From assembly GCF_016862795.1 (NCBI RefSeq), contig NZ_BONQ01000107.1:1-64000 (forward strand): a stretch of 64,000 nucleotides of DNA, written 5' to 3'. The notes beneath the pieces were generated by a model. The model did not search any database. It was given only the letters and a program-made list of their open reading frames with translations, and was not told where the DNA came from. Shown piece by piece: positions 40,611 to 48,944 of this stretch. Both the position numbers and the translations under genes were made by a program. How positions within the stretch are numbered: position 1 is the stretch's first letter; each line of letters opens with the position of its first letter. This stretch comes from Dactylosporangium siamense (GTDB lineage: Bacteria; Actinomycetota; Actinomycetes; Mycobacteriales; Micromonosporaceae).

Positions 40611-40801
40611 GCGGGCAGGTCTTCGGACTCGCGGGCGCGACCGTCTCCGGTCTCCTACTGGCCGTCGCTTCCCAGGTCCTCGCGGACCCAGTGCTCATGA
40701 CGGCGGTCGTTCCCACTCACCGCTGCGGGGCAGCCCCGGATTCACACCGGGTTCCCTCTTACGACGCCCCTCGGGGTGGAGGGGCGAACCAGCACTGCCC
40801 G
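40611..40801 (-). promoter_or_regulatory. Cobalamin riboswitch upstream of metE
   Basis: On the minus strand the conserved core reads GGGAACCCGGTGTGAATCCG, then GGGCTGCCCCGCAGCGGTGA, a peripheral hairpin region with CACTGGG, and the 3' box GGAGACCGGAGAC, with GCGAGTCCGAAGACCTGCC at the end. CTGCCC (40795-40800) pairs with GGGCAG (40613-40618) to close P1. This is a full-length classical B12 riboswitch, appropriate for a B12-independent methionine synthase. Confidence 0.92.
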
Positions 40802-40847
40802 TCATCCTACGTCGCGCGCCGGGGCGGCGCCTTGCGAGAATGGTGTC

Positions 40848-41486
40848 GTGGACCACCCGCCGGGCGTCAAGCTTTCCGCAGCCGAGCTCGATGCCCTCCC
40901 CGCCAGATGGGCGTCGTGCTGGACGCCGGCCGAGGTCGCGCGGCGCCTGACCGGGATCGGCAGCACCTGGTGCGTGGCCGCCGGCTGGGCCCTGGATCTG
41001 TTCCGTGGCAAGCAGACCCGAGCCCACGGGGACATCGAGATCGCCGTTCCGGCCGCTGACTTCGCCGAGGTCAGCGCCCGGTTCCCCGGCTACGCCTTCG
41101 ACGCGGTCGGCAGCGGCCGGATCTGCGTGGACCCCACCCCGGACGTGCTGGCCGCCACCCACCAGACCTGGCTGCGGGATCCGGCCACCGGCGACTACCT
41201 GCTCGACGTCTTCCGCGAACCCCACGACGGCGACACCTGGATCTGCCGGCGCGATCCCACGGTCCGGCTGCCCTACCGCGAGATCATCCGGCACACCCCG
41301 GACGGCATCCCGTATCTGGCGCCCGAGCTGGTCCTGCTGTTCAAGGCCAAACATGCCCGGCCCAAGGACCAGGCCGACTTTGACGGCACCGTGCCGCATT
41401 TGAGCCCGGATCAGCGCTCGAACCTCGCCGGGCTCCTCGCCCGCGTGCACCCGGGCCACCAGTGGACCGCGCGGCTGCAGCGCTGA
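40848..41486 (+). CDS. Nucleotidyltransferase-fold protein (aminoglycoside adenylyltransferase-like)
   Basis: A 212-residue protein of the nucleotidyltransferase superfamily. WCVAAGWALDLFRGKQTRAHGDIEIAV (about 43-69) contains the G-W-A and H-x-D-I-E elements of ANT(2'')/LinB-like enzymes, with D and E as metal ligands; a third acidic residue is probably in YLLDVF. The C-terminal LAPELVLLFKAKHARPKDQADF is also family-typical. GTG 40848 has only a weak upstream site, so the start is less certain. The substrate is unknown, and many such proteins are not resistance enzymes. Confidence 0.75.
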   Translation: MDHPPGVKLSAAELDALPARWASCWTPAEVARRLTGIGSTWCVAAGWALDLFRGKQTRAHGDIEIAVPAADFAEVSARFPGYAFDAVGSGRICVDPTPDVLAATHQTWLRDPATGDYLLDVFREPHDGDTWICRRDPTVRLPYREIIRHTPDGIPYLAPELVLLFKAKHARPKDQADFDGTVPHLSPDQRSNLAGLLARVHPGHQWTARLQR

Positions 41487-41521
41487 GGGTGTTGCGAGAC
41501 TCGCGCTGGTTGCTGGGCAGA

Positions 41522-42145
41522 ATGTCAGGTGTGATCGTCGCGGTGACCGGCCCGAGCGCGGCCGGCAAGACCACGTGGTGCCGACGCCACCACCCCGAAC
41601 ATCTGGTCGCCGAGTACGCGCCGACCGGCGCGGAACCGGACGACGGGGACCTGCCGGCGCAGGCTGCCTTCTGGTCGGAGGTGAACTGCGGCCGGTGGCA
41701 GGCCGCGGTAGCGCGGGAGCGGGCCTCTGGCCTGGCCGTCTGCGACGACGACCCGTTGAAGCTGCACTATTCCTGGTCGCTGGTCCGTATCGGTGCGGCC
41801 AGTCCGGAGCTGTGGGCGCTCGAGGTGGCCGCGAACCGGGCTGCCATCGCGGCCGGCCGTCTCGGCTTCGCCGACGTGGTGCTGGTTTCCCTGCCGTCCG
41901 TTGAGGAACTGCACCGGCGCCGGGACGGCGACCCGACCCGTCAACGTCGCAACTTCGCGTTGCACGTCCGGCTGGCGGAACCGTTGCGGGAGTGGTACCA
42001 GGCGCTGGAGCTGGCCGCACCCGGCCGGGTGCGCTGGGAACTGCCGCCGGACGGCCTTCCCGCCGTGCTGCCCGCGGCGAGGGCGGACCGGCACGACCCC
42101 GCGGTGTTCGACGCGCTGATCGCGGCGCTACCTCGTATCAGTTGA
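41522..42145 (+). CDS. P-loop NTPase / kinase-like protein
   Basis: A 207-residue P-loop protein. The Walker A motif is VTGPSAAGKTTW near residues 8-19. A DxD-like CDDDPLKLHYSW segment follows at about 76-87, and a lid-like RRDGDPTRQRRNFALHVRL region with several arginines at about 134-153. The layout suggests a small-molecule or nucleoside-type kinase. ATG 41522 is chosen; GTG 41531 is also possible. It follows the nucleotidyltransferase gene by 35 bases and may share its transcript. Confidence 0.72.
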   Translation: MSGVIVAVTGPSAAGKTTWCRRHHPEHLVAEYAPTGAEPDDGDLPAQAAFWSEVNCGRWQAAVARERASGLAVCDDDPLKLHYSWSLVRIGAASPELWALEVAANRAAIAAGRLGFADVVLVSLPSVEELHRRRDGDPTRQRRNFALHVRLAEPLREWYQALELAAPGRVRWELPPDGLPAVLPAARADRHDPAVFDALIAALPRIS

Positions 42146-42178
42146 CCGGTGCACTTCTAAGAAAGAATTAAGGAAACG

Positions 42179-42239
42179 GGTCCGGGAAAAGTGTAATCGA
42201 GTGGGTCGGAACCGCTCACCTGGTGCGTTGTCGCGGACC
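42179..42239 (+). promoter_or_regulatory. Structured 5' leader candidate
   Basis: In the 201-base gap before the CBM6-DUF1996 gene, GGTCCG (42179-42184) can pair with CGGACC (42234-42239), enclosing a GAGTGG/CCGCTC hairpin (42199-42217). The flanks are unusually A/T-rich. It may be a regulatory leader RNA; no known riboswitch consensus is recognised. Confidence 0.35.
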
Positions 42240-42346
42240 ATTTCGAATTCTTCCTTTATGTCTTGAATCAAGTGTCGCGGCGGAACCATACTTGCCTGCG
42301 CAACGTGCCCAGACATTGCAGCGCACGGCAAGACGAAGGACCTTCA

Positions 42347-43825
42347 ATGCGTGCAGAAGAATCAGGTTCGAGCAGACCTCCGGGGCGCACGAGGCGGCGG
42401 GGGAGGGTGGCCGTCGGGGTCGCCGTCGTCCTCGCGCTCGGCGCCACCGGCACCTACATCGCCACCGCCAGCGCCGAGGAGACCGCCCCGCCGGCCGCCC
42501 GGTTGGAGGCGGAGTCGTTCTCGGCGCAGTCCGGCGCGAAGACCGAGAACACCGCCGACACCGGCGGCGGGAAGAACGTCGGCTGGCTGGCCGACGGTGA
42601 CTGGCTGCAGTTCGACAACGTGACCGTCGGCGGCGCCGACCTGACCGCCCGGATCGCCGCGCAGAGTCGGGCGGGCGGGTCCATCGAACTGCACCTCGGC
42701 ACCCCGACCGGCACGCTGCTGGCCACGTTCCCGGTCGCCTACACCGGCGGCTGGCAGCGGTGGACCACCGTCACCGCCAGGGCGGGCAGCGTCCCGGCCG
42801 GACGGCAGACCATCGTCGCGGTCATGCGTAGCGCGCAGCCCGCCGACTTCGTCAACATCAACTACCTCACGCTCGGCCCGGTGACCCGGCCGCCGGCGAC
42901 CGCGACCGTCGCGCCGCCGGCCAGCAGCGCCCCGGCGCCCTCGGCGTCGGCATCGGCGTCAGGTGGTGCCGCCACCGCCGGGTGGGTGCCCGTCGACCAG
43001 GCCGCCTGGCAGCGGGAACTGGCCGCGTTCAACGCGATCAAGCAGCTGCCGGTGCCGGCCGGCACGACCCGGGTCGCGGAGTTCCACACCGACTGCGCGG
43101 TGGCCAACGAGGCGAAGGACGACCCGATCGTGCTGCCCGGCCTCGCCGGGGCCTCACACCTGCACACCTTCTTCGGCCCGACCGTGGACGCGGCGACCAG
43201 GCCCGCCGACCTGTTCAACCGGTCGACGAACTGCAACGCGCCCGGCGACAACAGCGCCTACTGGGTGCCGCAGCTGACCCGCGACGGGCAGCCGGTGAAG
43301 ATCAAGAGCTTCCGGGTGTACTACGGCTCGCGGCTGCCCGACCCGTCGGTGACGGTGCCCTTCCCGCCCGGCCTGGTGATGGTCCACGGCGACGCGAAAC
43401 GCCAGGTCGCCACGCCGAAGGGGGCCGGCGGGCAGTTCTGGTGCGCCGGCAGCGCCGAGACCGGCCGCAGCGCCGACGGCAACTGGCCCGTCTGCGCGCC
43501 CGGTGGCAACCTCATCTTCCAGCTGGTCTTCCAGGACTGCTGGGACGGCAAGCACATCGACTCGCCGGACCACAAGTCGCACATGGGACCCGCCCAGAAC
43601 GGCAAGTGCGCCGGCCAGTACCCGGTCGCCATCCCGAACCTGTCGTTCATGGTCAACTACGAGTCGCTCGGCGGCAACGGCCTGGCGCTGTCCTCCGGCA
43701 TGGCCTCCTCCATGCACGGCGACTTCGTCAACGCGTGGAAGCCGGAGAACCTCGGCCCGCTGGTGAAGATCTGCCTCGACGCGAAAGCGAAGTGTGGCAT
43801 CGAGCCCAAGTTTGCCGGCGGCTGA
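42347..43825 (+). CDS. Secreted CBM6-like plus DUF1996 protein
   Basis: A 492-residue exported protein. A basic N-terminus and a hydrophobic segment (about 22-42, ending near TASA) form a signal peptide. Residues about 45-175 are a CBM6-like module (RLEAESFSAQSG, GWLADGDWLQFDNV, FVNINYLTL). A Pro/Ala/Ser linker follows, then a DUF1996 domain (about 215-490) with the signature ASHLHTFFGPT, GQFWCAGS and MHGDFVNAW, plus several cysteines likely in disulfides. DUF1996 is found in secreted glycan-associated proteins of fungi and actinomycetes with no proven activity. ATG 42347 has an AAGGA site. Confidence 0.82.
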   Translation: MRAEESGSSRPPGRTRRRGRVAVGVAVVLALGATGTYIATASAEETAPPAARLEAESFSAQSGAKTENTADTGGGKNVGWLADGDWLQFDNVTVGGADLTARIAAQSRAGGSIELHLGTPTGTLLATFPVAYTGGWQRWTTVTARAGSVPAGRQTIVAVMRSAQPADFVNINYLTLGPVTRPPATATVAPPASSAPAPSASASASGGAATAGWVPVDQAAWQRELAAFNAIKQLPVPAGTTRVAEFHTDCAVANEAKDDPIVLPGLAGASHLHTFFGPTVDAATRPADLFNRSTNCNAPGDNSAYWVPQLTRDGQPVKIKSFRVYYGSRLPDPSVTVPFPPGLVMVHGDAKRQVATPKGAGGQFWCAGSAETGRSADGNWPVCAPGGNLIFQLVFQDCWDGKHIDSPDHKSHMGPAQNGKCAGQYPVAIPNLSFMVNYESLGGNGLALSSGMASSMHGDFVNAWKPENLGPLVKICLDAKAKCGIEPKFAGG

Positions 43826-43855
43826 CAGGACCGCACAAAAACGCACTGAAACGCA

Positions 43856-43895
43856 CGATCGCCCCGCCGTCGACGGCGGGGCGATCGGTGTTTTT
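43856..43895 (+). terminator. Intrinsic terminator
   Basis: A near-perfect 32-base palindrome (CGATCGCCCCGCCG and its complement) folds into a stem of about 15 bp and is followed by GTGTTTTT, a T-tract. It lies 31 bases after the DUF1996 gene and is the clearest intrinsic terminator in the window. Confidence 0.88.
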
Positions 43896-43993
43896 CAACC
43901 GTATTCCCGCGACGATTCCGGGGGCATCCGATAACGCTTATTCCAGTATCGTCGGCATGCTCACAACCAGTGCCGCGGGCGGGGCGTGATTCG

Positions 43994-43999
43994 TACATT
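43994..43999 (+). promoter_or_regulatory. -10 box TACATT
   Basis: TACATT ends 8 bases before GTG 44008 with no ribosome binding site between, consistent with leaderless expression of the flavocytochrome gene. Confidence 0.45.
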
Positions 44000-44007
44000 C
44001 GACCATC

Positions 44008-45294
44008 GTGAGCATTGTCGCGGCGGCCAGCCTGATGATCGTCACCGTGCTGTGGGCGGCCGGCCTCGACGCGGCGCCCCAGGGGATCGCCGCCGCCGGG
44101 CGGCTCGCCGCGTTGTGGTCGGCGGACCTGCTGTTGCTGCAGGTCGTGCTGATGGCCCGGATCCCGTGGCTGGAGCGGGCCCACGGCCGGGACACCGTCG
44201 CCCGCTGGCACCGGTGGGCCGGGCACGCCTCGTTTCAGCTGCTCCTGGCGCACGTCGTCCTCGCCCTGACCGCCCGCGCCGGCGCCGACCCGGGACGGCT
44301 GTGGACGCTGCTCACCGGTCCCAGCATGATCCTGGCGCTGCTGGCCCTCGCCGCGCTGGTGCTCGTCGTCGTCACGTCCGTGCGGTCGGTGCGGCGGCGG
44401 CTGCGGTACGAGTCGTGGCACCTCCTGCACCTCTACGCCTACCTCGGCGTCGCCCTCGCCCTGCCGCACGAACTCGTGCTCGGCAGCGACTTCCGCGCAC
44501 CGGCGGCCCGGGCGTACTGGTGGGGCGCCTACCTGGCCGCGGCCGGCGCCGTCGTCGTGTTCCGGGTCGGCCTGCCGATCTGGCGGACGCTGCGGCACCG
44601 GCTCGCCGTCGACCGGGTCGTCACCGAGGCGCCCGGGCTCGTGTCGGTGTACCTGACCGGCCGGCACCTCGACCGGCTCGACGCCCGCGCGGGGCAGTAC
44701 TTCGTGTGGCGGTTCCTCGACGGCCGCGGCGCCCTGCGTGGCAACCCCTTCTCGCTGTCCGGGCCGCCCCGCGCCGACCGGCTCCGGATCACGGTCAAGA
44801 CCGTCGGTGACGGCACCGCCAGGGTCGCGGCGCTGCGCGCCGGCACGCGGGTGCTCATCGAAGGGCCGTACGGGCGGATGACCGCGGACACGTACTCCGG
44901 CGGCCCGGTGACCATGCTCGCCTGCGGGGTGGGCGTGACGCCGCTGCTGGCGCTGCTGTGGGACCTGCCCTACGGCCACGCCAAGGCCACGCTCGTCTAC
45001 CGCACCCGGCGCCCCGACGAGGTCGCGTTCCTGCCCGAGTTGGAGTGGCTGGCCCGCCGGCGCGGGGTCCGGCTGGTCCCGCTCGTCGGCCCGCGCGCCG
45101 CACCCGGCTCGTGGCTGCCGGCCGGCTACGCCGACTACACCGACACCGAGGCGCTGCGCGACCTCGCCCCGGACATCGCCGAGCACGACGTCTACGTGTG
45201 CGGCCCCGACGCCTGGACTGACGCCGTGCTGCGGGCCGCCCGGCAGCTCGGGGTCCCGCCCGCCCGCCTGCACCGGGAGCGGTTCGCGTGGTGA
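44008..45294 (+). CDS. Ferric-reductase-like transmembrane flavocytochrome
   Basis: A 428-residue protein joining a ferric-reductase-like membrane domain to a ferredoxin-reductase module. Six hydrophobic segments lie within residues 1-200. Histidine pairs that could hold two hemes are in WHRWAGHASFQLLLAHVV and SWHLLHLYAYLG plus ALPHEL. The FAD-binding strand includes GNPFSLSGPP, the NAD(P) domain begins at VTMLACGVGVTPLLALLW, and the C-terminal VYVCGPDAWTD is the family's Cys-Gly-Pro motif. It probably moves electrons from NAD(P)H across the membrane to an external acceptor such as Fe(III). Confidence 0.85.
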   Translation: MSIVAAASLMIVTVLWAAGLDAAPQGIAAAGRLAALWSADLLLLQVVLMARIPWLERAHGRDTVARWHRWAGHASFQLLLAHVVLALTARAGADPGRLWTLLTGPSMILALLALAALVLVVVTSVRSVRRRLRYESWHLLHLYAYLGVALALPHELVLGSDFRAPAARAYWWGAYLAAAGAVVVFRVGLPIWRTLRHRLAVDRVVTEAPGLVSVYLTGRHLDRLDARAGQYFVWRFLDGRGALRGNPFSLSGPPRADRLRITVKTVGDGTARVAALRAGTRVLIEGPYGRMTADTYSGGPVTMLACGVGVTPLLALLWDLPYGHAKATLVYRTRRPDEVAFLPELEWLARRRGVRLVPLVGPRAAPGSWLPAGYADYTDTEALRDLAPDIAEHDVYVCGPDAWTDAVLRAARQLGVPPARLHRERFAW

Positions 45295-45312
45295 GCTTTT
45301 TGGTAGAGGTTC

Positions 45313-46191
45313 TCAGCGGATGAGGCGCTCGGCGATCGCATCGGCGATCGCCGGGTCCTCCGTCCACACCGGGTCGTCCGGGCGCGGGTCGTGGAAGACG
45401 ATGTCGGTGAAGCCGAGCGCCCGGTAGCGCCCGACGAAGTCCTCGAACGCCGCGACGCTGGCCAGGGGCCGCTCCTCGGTGTTGCCCACGAGGTAGATCC
45501 GGTCCACGGTCTTCGGGTCCCGGCCGATCTCCGCGCAGCGCTCGTCGAGGATCGCGGCCTGCTTCCGGACCGCGGCCTCGATCGCGGCGGGGGACTGGTC
45601 GGCCGCGTCCGGCTCGCCGTAGGTGATCCACGCGTCGGCGTGCCGGGCGGCGAGGGCCAGGGTCTTCGGGCCGGCGGCCGCGATCGCGAGGGGCAGCCGG
45701 GGCCGCTGCACGCAGCCCGGGACCATCCGCGCGTCCTCGACCGTGTAGTGCTCGCCGCGGTGGGAGTACGCCGGCTCGCGCAGCAGCCCGTCGAGGACCT
45801 CGACGAACTCGGTGAGCCGTGCGGCCCGCTGCCGCGGCGTGCGCACCTCCTCGCCGAGCACGGTGGCGTCGAAACCGGTGCCGCCGGCGCCGATCCCGAG
45901 CGTGAGCCGGCCGTCGCTGACGTGGTCGAGGGTCATCGCCTCCTTCGCCAGGGACACCGGGTGGCGAAACGTCGGTGAGGTGACCATCGTGCCGAGCCGG
46001 ACCCGGCTGGTGACACCGGCGAGCCCGGTCAGCCACGGCAGCGCCGCATGCCACGGCAGGTTCCGGTACCGCCGCCACGACAAGTGATCATAAGTCCATA
46101 GGTGTGCGTAGCCGAGCGCCTCGAGATGCCGCGCGCGGGCGACGGTCTGCGGCCACGGGTCGGTCGGGAGGAGCAGCACGCCGAGACGCAT
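45313..46191 (-). CDS. LLM-class (F420-dependent) oxidoreductase
   Basis: A 292-residue luciferase-like monooxygenase-fold protein. The first strand MRLGVLLLPTDPWPQ, ALGYAHLWTYDH, RVRLGTMVTSP (cis-peptide bulge region) and LTLGIGAGGTGFDATVLG are characteristic of actinobacterial F420-dependent members. The start lies inside the preceding gene's last 104 bases, but the first beta strand requires ATG 46191. It is the last gene of the minus-strand cluster from 50831. Its substrate is unknown; a role in the cluster's product is possible but the link is only positional. Confidence 0.83.
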   Translation of the reverse strand: MRLGVLLLPTDPWPQTVARARHLEALGYAHLWTYDHLSWRRYRNLPWHAALPWLTGLAGVTSRVRLGTMVTSPTFRHPVSLAKEAMTLDHVSDGRLTLGIGAGGTGFDATVLGEEVRTPRQRAARLTEFVEVLDGLLREPAYSHRGEHYTVEDARMVPGCVQRPRLPLAIAAAGPKTLALAARHADAWITYGEPDAADQSPAAIEAAVRKQAAILDERCAEIGRDPKTVDRIYLVGNTEERPLASVAAFEDFVGRYRALGFTDIVFHDPRPDDPVWTEDPAIADAIAERLIR

Positions 46192-47437
46192 GTCGTGATC
46201 CTATGCCGGCGACGATCACGAGAAGTGCGAGGCCGTACCCGGCGCGCTGCACGGTGGACGTCGCGAGACCGAGGTCGGACGACAGCTGCGTGAACGTGCC
46301 GGCGAGGGCGAGGACCAGCCATTCGGCGGGGGCGCCGTATGCGATGAGCATCACGAGCAGCATCGAGTACCACGGGTAGGCGGGTGCGGTGACGAGCAGC
46401 GCGGCGGCGACCATGACGGCGGCGCCCCGCCACGGCCGGTCGGGGTCCGAGGTCCGCAGCGTGTGCAGGGCGGCCACGACCAGCAGCAGCACCGCGGCCG
46501 GCGCGACCACCGCCGACGGCAGCAGGAGGCTCAGCAACGCGAACCGGGAACCGTTCGCGTAGCCCTCCTCGTGCAGGTAACCGGGCAGGTAGCCGAGGAC
46601 GGCGGGACCGGCGGCAAGGACGTGCGGCAGGTAGACGGCGGCGACCGCACCGGCGGCGGCGACCATGACCGTCACCGGCCGCCGGCGCAGGACCGCCGGG
46701 CCGAGCAGCGCCGGGGTGAGCTTGGTGGCGACGGCCAGGCCGAGCAGCAGCCCACCCAGCGCGGCGGCCCGCCGGGTCCGGGCCCGGGCCAGCACGAACA
46801 GGGCACCGGCAGCCACACCCACGGCAACCACGTCGACGTGGGCGTTGTTGCCCGCTTCGAGCGCGACGAGCGGGCACCACGCCCACAGGACCGCGCGGCG
46901 GGGGTCCCGGCCGAGCCGGCGCAGCGCGTACCAGAGCAACGCCGCCGTCCCGAACGCGAACGCGGCCATCGTCAGCTGCATCGGCCGTTCCCGGTTGCCC
47001 GGCGGCACCGCCGCGAACAGGGCCTCGGCGACGGGCGGGTAGATGGTCGGGACGTCCGGGCGGTTGATCCGGGTGCAGCCGCTCGGCACGCACCAGTTCG
47101 ACGCGTCCGGCCACAGGAAACCGTCGCGCAGGCCCGTGAGCTCCGGCGCGGACGGCGGGAACCGGTACGGGTCGATGCCGGCGCGCTGGACGCGGCCGTC
47201 CCAGACGTAGCGGTACATGTCGTCGCTGCTGTTCGGCGGTTCGATCGCGGCGGCGAGGGGCAGTGCGGCCCCGCCGAGCAGGACGAGGACCAGCGCGGCG
47301 CGGCGGTCGAGGCGGCACACGAGGTAGGCGCCGGCCGCGAACGGCACCCACATCAGCAGGTACCAGCGGCCGGGGAGGAACACCGCGGCGACCGTCGCGG
47401 CGAGACACGCGGCAGCGGCGATCCTCCGGGCGGTCAC
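46088..47437 (-). CDS. GT87-like polyprenol-sugar-dependent mannosyltransferase
   Basis: A 449-residue multi-pass GT-C glycosyltransferase. The first loop contains SSDDMYRYVWDGRVQRAGIDPY (about 75-95), the Asp-rich catalytic region of GT87/MptA-like enzymes, followed by RINRPDVPTIYPPVAEALF. About ten membrane helices follow. These enzymes use polyprenyl-phosphate sugars outside the membrane. GTG 47437 has an AGGAGG site and overlaps the previous gene (GTGA). The last 34 residues, rich in Arg and Pro, overlap the LLM gene by 104 bases and may be a secondary extension. Confidence 0.8.
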   Translation of the reverse strand: MTARRIAAAACLAATVAAVFLPGRWYLLMWVPFAAGAYLVCRLDRRAALVLVLLGGAALPLAAAIEPPNSSDDMYRYVWDGRVQRAGIDPYRFPPSAPELTGLRDGFLWPDASNWCVPSGCTRINRPDVPTIYPPVAEALFAAVPPGNRERPMQLTMAAFAFGTAALLWYALRRLGRDPRRAVLWAWCPLVALEAGNNAHVDVVAVGVAAGALFVLARARTRRAAALGGLLLGLAVATKLTPALLGPAVLRRRPVTVMVAAAGAVAAVYLPHVLAAGPAVLGYLPGYLHEEGYANGSRFALLSLLLPSAVVAPAAVLLLVVAALHTLRTSDPDRPWRGAAVMVAAALLVTAPAYPWYSMLLVMLIAYGAPAEWLVLALAGTFTQLSSDLGLATSTVQRAGYGLALLVIVAGIGSRHASRRAAPPDRPVAADRRPRAASRGARLRTPMDL

Positions 47438-47829
47438 CGCCGCCTCCTGAGGTTGACCGCCGTCCACGCCGCCGCGGCCGTCCACACCACGGCGAGCACG
47501 AGGGCGAGCCCCCGGCCATAGTGCTGCGGGAACGCGGACGGGTTGTCGGCGATCCGGCCGGCGCCGACGATGAACGGCAGCGCCACCACGCTCACCGCCG
47601 CGCTGACGACGAGCGCCGCCCGGACCGGGGTGCGCGCCGGTCCCGGCACCCAGCGGGCGAGCGCCGCGCCGGCCAGGATGACGGCGGGGACGACGACGAA
47701 GTCGTGGGTGACGAGCAGGACGGCGAGGAAGACCAGCTGCCCCAACGGCTGTGCGCCGTCGTGGGTCAGCCAGCCGTAGGCGCCGTAGCCGGTGACGGCG
47801 AGGCCCGCGACGAGCAGCGCGGGCCTCAC
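47434..47829 (-). CDS. Small four-segment membrane protein
   Basis: A 131-residue membrane protein with four hydrophobic segments (about 4-20, 32-58, 70-92 and 105-124). GTG 47829 overlaps the oxidoreductase stop (GTGA) and its own stop overlaps the mannosyltransferase start, so it is embedded in the coupled operon. No family is recognised. Position suggests an accessory subunit for the neighbouring oxidoreductase or glycosyltransferase, which is inference. Confidence 0.68.
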   Translation of the reverse strand: MRPALLVAGLAVTGYGAYGWLTHDGAQPLGQLVFLAVLLVTHDFVVVPAVILAGAALARWVPGPARTPVRAALVVSAAVSVVALPFIVGAGRIADNPSAFPQHYGRGLALVLAVVWTAAAAWTAVNLRRRR

Positions 47830-48944
47830 GCGGACAACACGGTGAGGGCACCGACCCACTTCGTCTGCAGGACTCCCGGGCGGTTCGGCGCGATCAGCCG
47901 GCACGGGTAGCCGTGATCCGGGTGCAGCGGCGCGCCGCCGACCCTGAGCGCGAGGAGGGTCAGCGGGTCCCGGGCCGGTCCCGCCTCCAAGGTGGACGTC
48001 CGGTACGCGCCGGCCGGCTGCAGCGACTCGACGGCGACCGGCAGGTCCAGGTCGGCGGCGCCGACGAGCCGGAGCAGATCGACGACCCGGACCCCGGTCC
48101 ACTCGGCGGTGGCGCTCCACCCCTCGACGCACGCGATCGGCAATGTGGCGGTGTGCTGCGGCAGCGCCTCCAGGTCGGCGAGGCTGAATGCGTGCCGGCC
48201 GCCAGGTCCGCTGACCTGCAGCCGGTAGCTGGCGTCCACCGTGGCGACCCCCGCCGCGGCCGCGGTCTTGTTGACCGGCAGGCCCTGCGGGCCGACGTCC
48301 GGCAGCCGCGGGGCGAGCACGGACAGGCGCCGCAGCGGCCGGACGGTCTGCCCGACGGTGGCGACGGTGATGACGCCGGCCGCGGCGCCGACGAGTGCGA
48401 GCACGTTACGACGGGACCGGTCCGCGGGCGGCGCCGCTTGGATGACGGGCAGTTTTGCCGCGAGGTGCATGAGCATCGCGCCGATCAGCAGCCACGCGGT
48501 CCAGTAGTGCGCGCCGACGAACCCGAACGGCATCAGCGAGTACCAGTACGCGATGTTCAGCAGCCCGGTGACGAGTTCGAACAGGGCCGCGCCGGACAGC
48601 AGCGCCACCGCACCCCGCTCCAGGGCGTGCGGCACGCTGCGGGCCGGCGGCCACGCGAACAGCTTCGGGAACACCGACCACACCTTGGCGGTGAGCAGCG
48701 GGAAGCAGGCGAGCCCGGTCGCGATGTGCAGTCCCTGGGTGATGCGGTACAGCTGCACCGGCCGCGCCGGCCAATGGAACCAGCCTGGTGGGTGCTGGAT
48801 CGCGTGGCTGAGCAGGCCGGTCGCGAAGCACACGGTGAAGGCCGCCGCGAGCCACAGTCCCAGGTGGGCGGTCAGCCGCGGCGAGCGCAGCGGTGAGGTG
48901 AACCGGCGGGACAGCGCGGTCAGGGCGTCAGGTGGGCGAACCAT
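47826..48944 (-). CDS. Molybdopterin-dependent oxidoreductase with N-terminal cytochrome b-like domain
   Basis: A 372-residue fusion. Residues about 25-190 hold five membrane segments with histidines (LLSHAIQHP, GLHIATGL, GAHYWTAW, LMHLAAKLP) placed as in cytochrome b561-type heme proteins. Residues about 240-370 are a sulfite-oxidase-fold (SUOX/YedY) molybdopterin domain whose cofactor-ligating cysteine is expected in LPIACVEGWSATAEWTG. The domain ends with HPDHGYPCRLIAPNRPG. ATG 48944 lies 25 bases inside the methyltransferase gene. It probably reduces or oxidises a small extracytoplasmic substrate using quinone-linked electrons; the substrate is unknown. Confidence 0.82.
   Translation of the reverse strand: MVRPPDALTALSRRFTSPLRSPRLTAHLGLWLAAAFTVCFATGLLSHAIQHPPGWFHWPARPVQLYRITQGLHIATGLACFPLLTAKVWSVFPKLFAWPPARSVPHALERGAVALLSGAALFELVTGLLNIAYWYSLMPFGFVGAHYWTAWLLIGAMLMHLAAKLPVIQAAPPADRSRRNVLALVGAAAGVITVATVGQTVRPLRRLSVLAPRLPDVGPQGLPVNKTAAAAGVATVDASYRLQVSGPGGRHAFSLADLEALPQHTATLPIACVEGWSATAEWTGVRVVDLLRLVGAADLDLPVAVESLQPAGAYRTSTLEAGPARDPLTLLALRVGGAPLHPDHGYPCRLIAPNRPGVLQTKWVGALTVLSA

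Noticed and set aside
38372-41059. 895-residue plus-strand open frame over metE and its leader
   Set aside because: Antisense to metE and to the cobalamin riboswitch; low-complexity composition.
40848-41486. Calling the nucleotidyltransferase-like gene an antibiotic resistance determinant
   Set aside because: The fold signature is present, but the substrate cannot be inferred and such chromosomal homologues often have other roles.
43856-43887. 32-base palindrome considered as an attachment or resolution site
   Set aside because: It is followed by a T-tract directly after a gene end, which identifies an intrinsic terminator. No integrase or recombinase is nearby.
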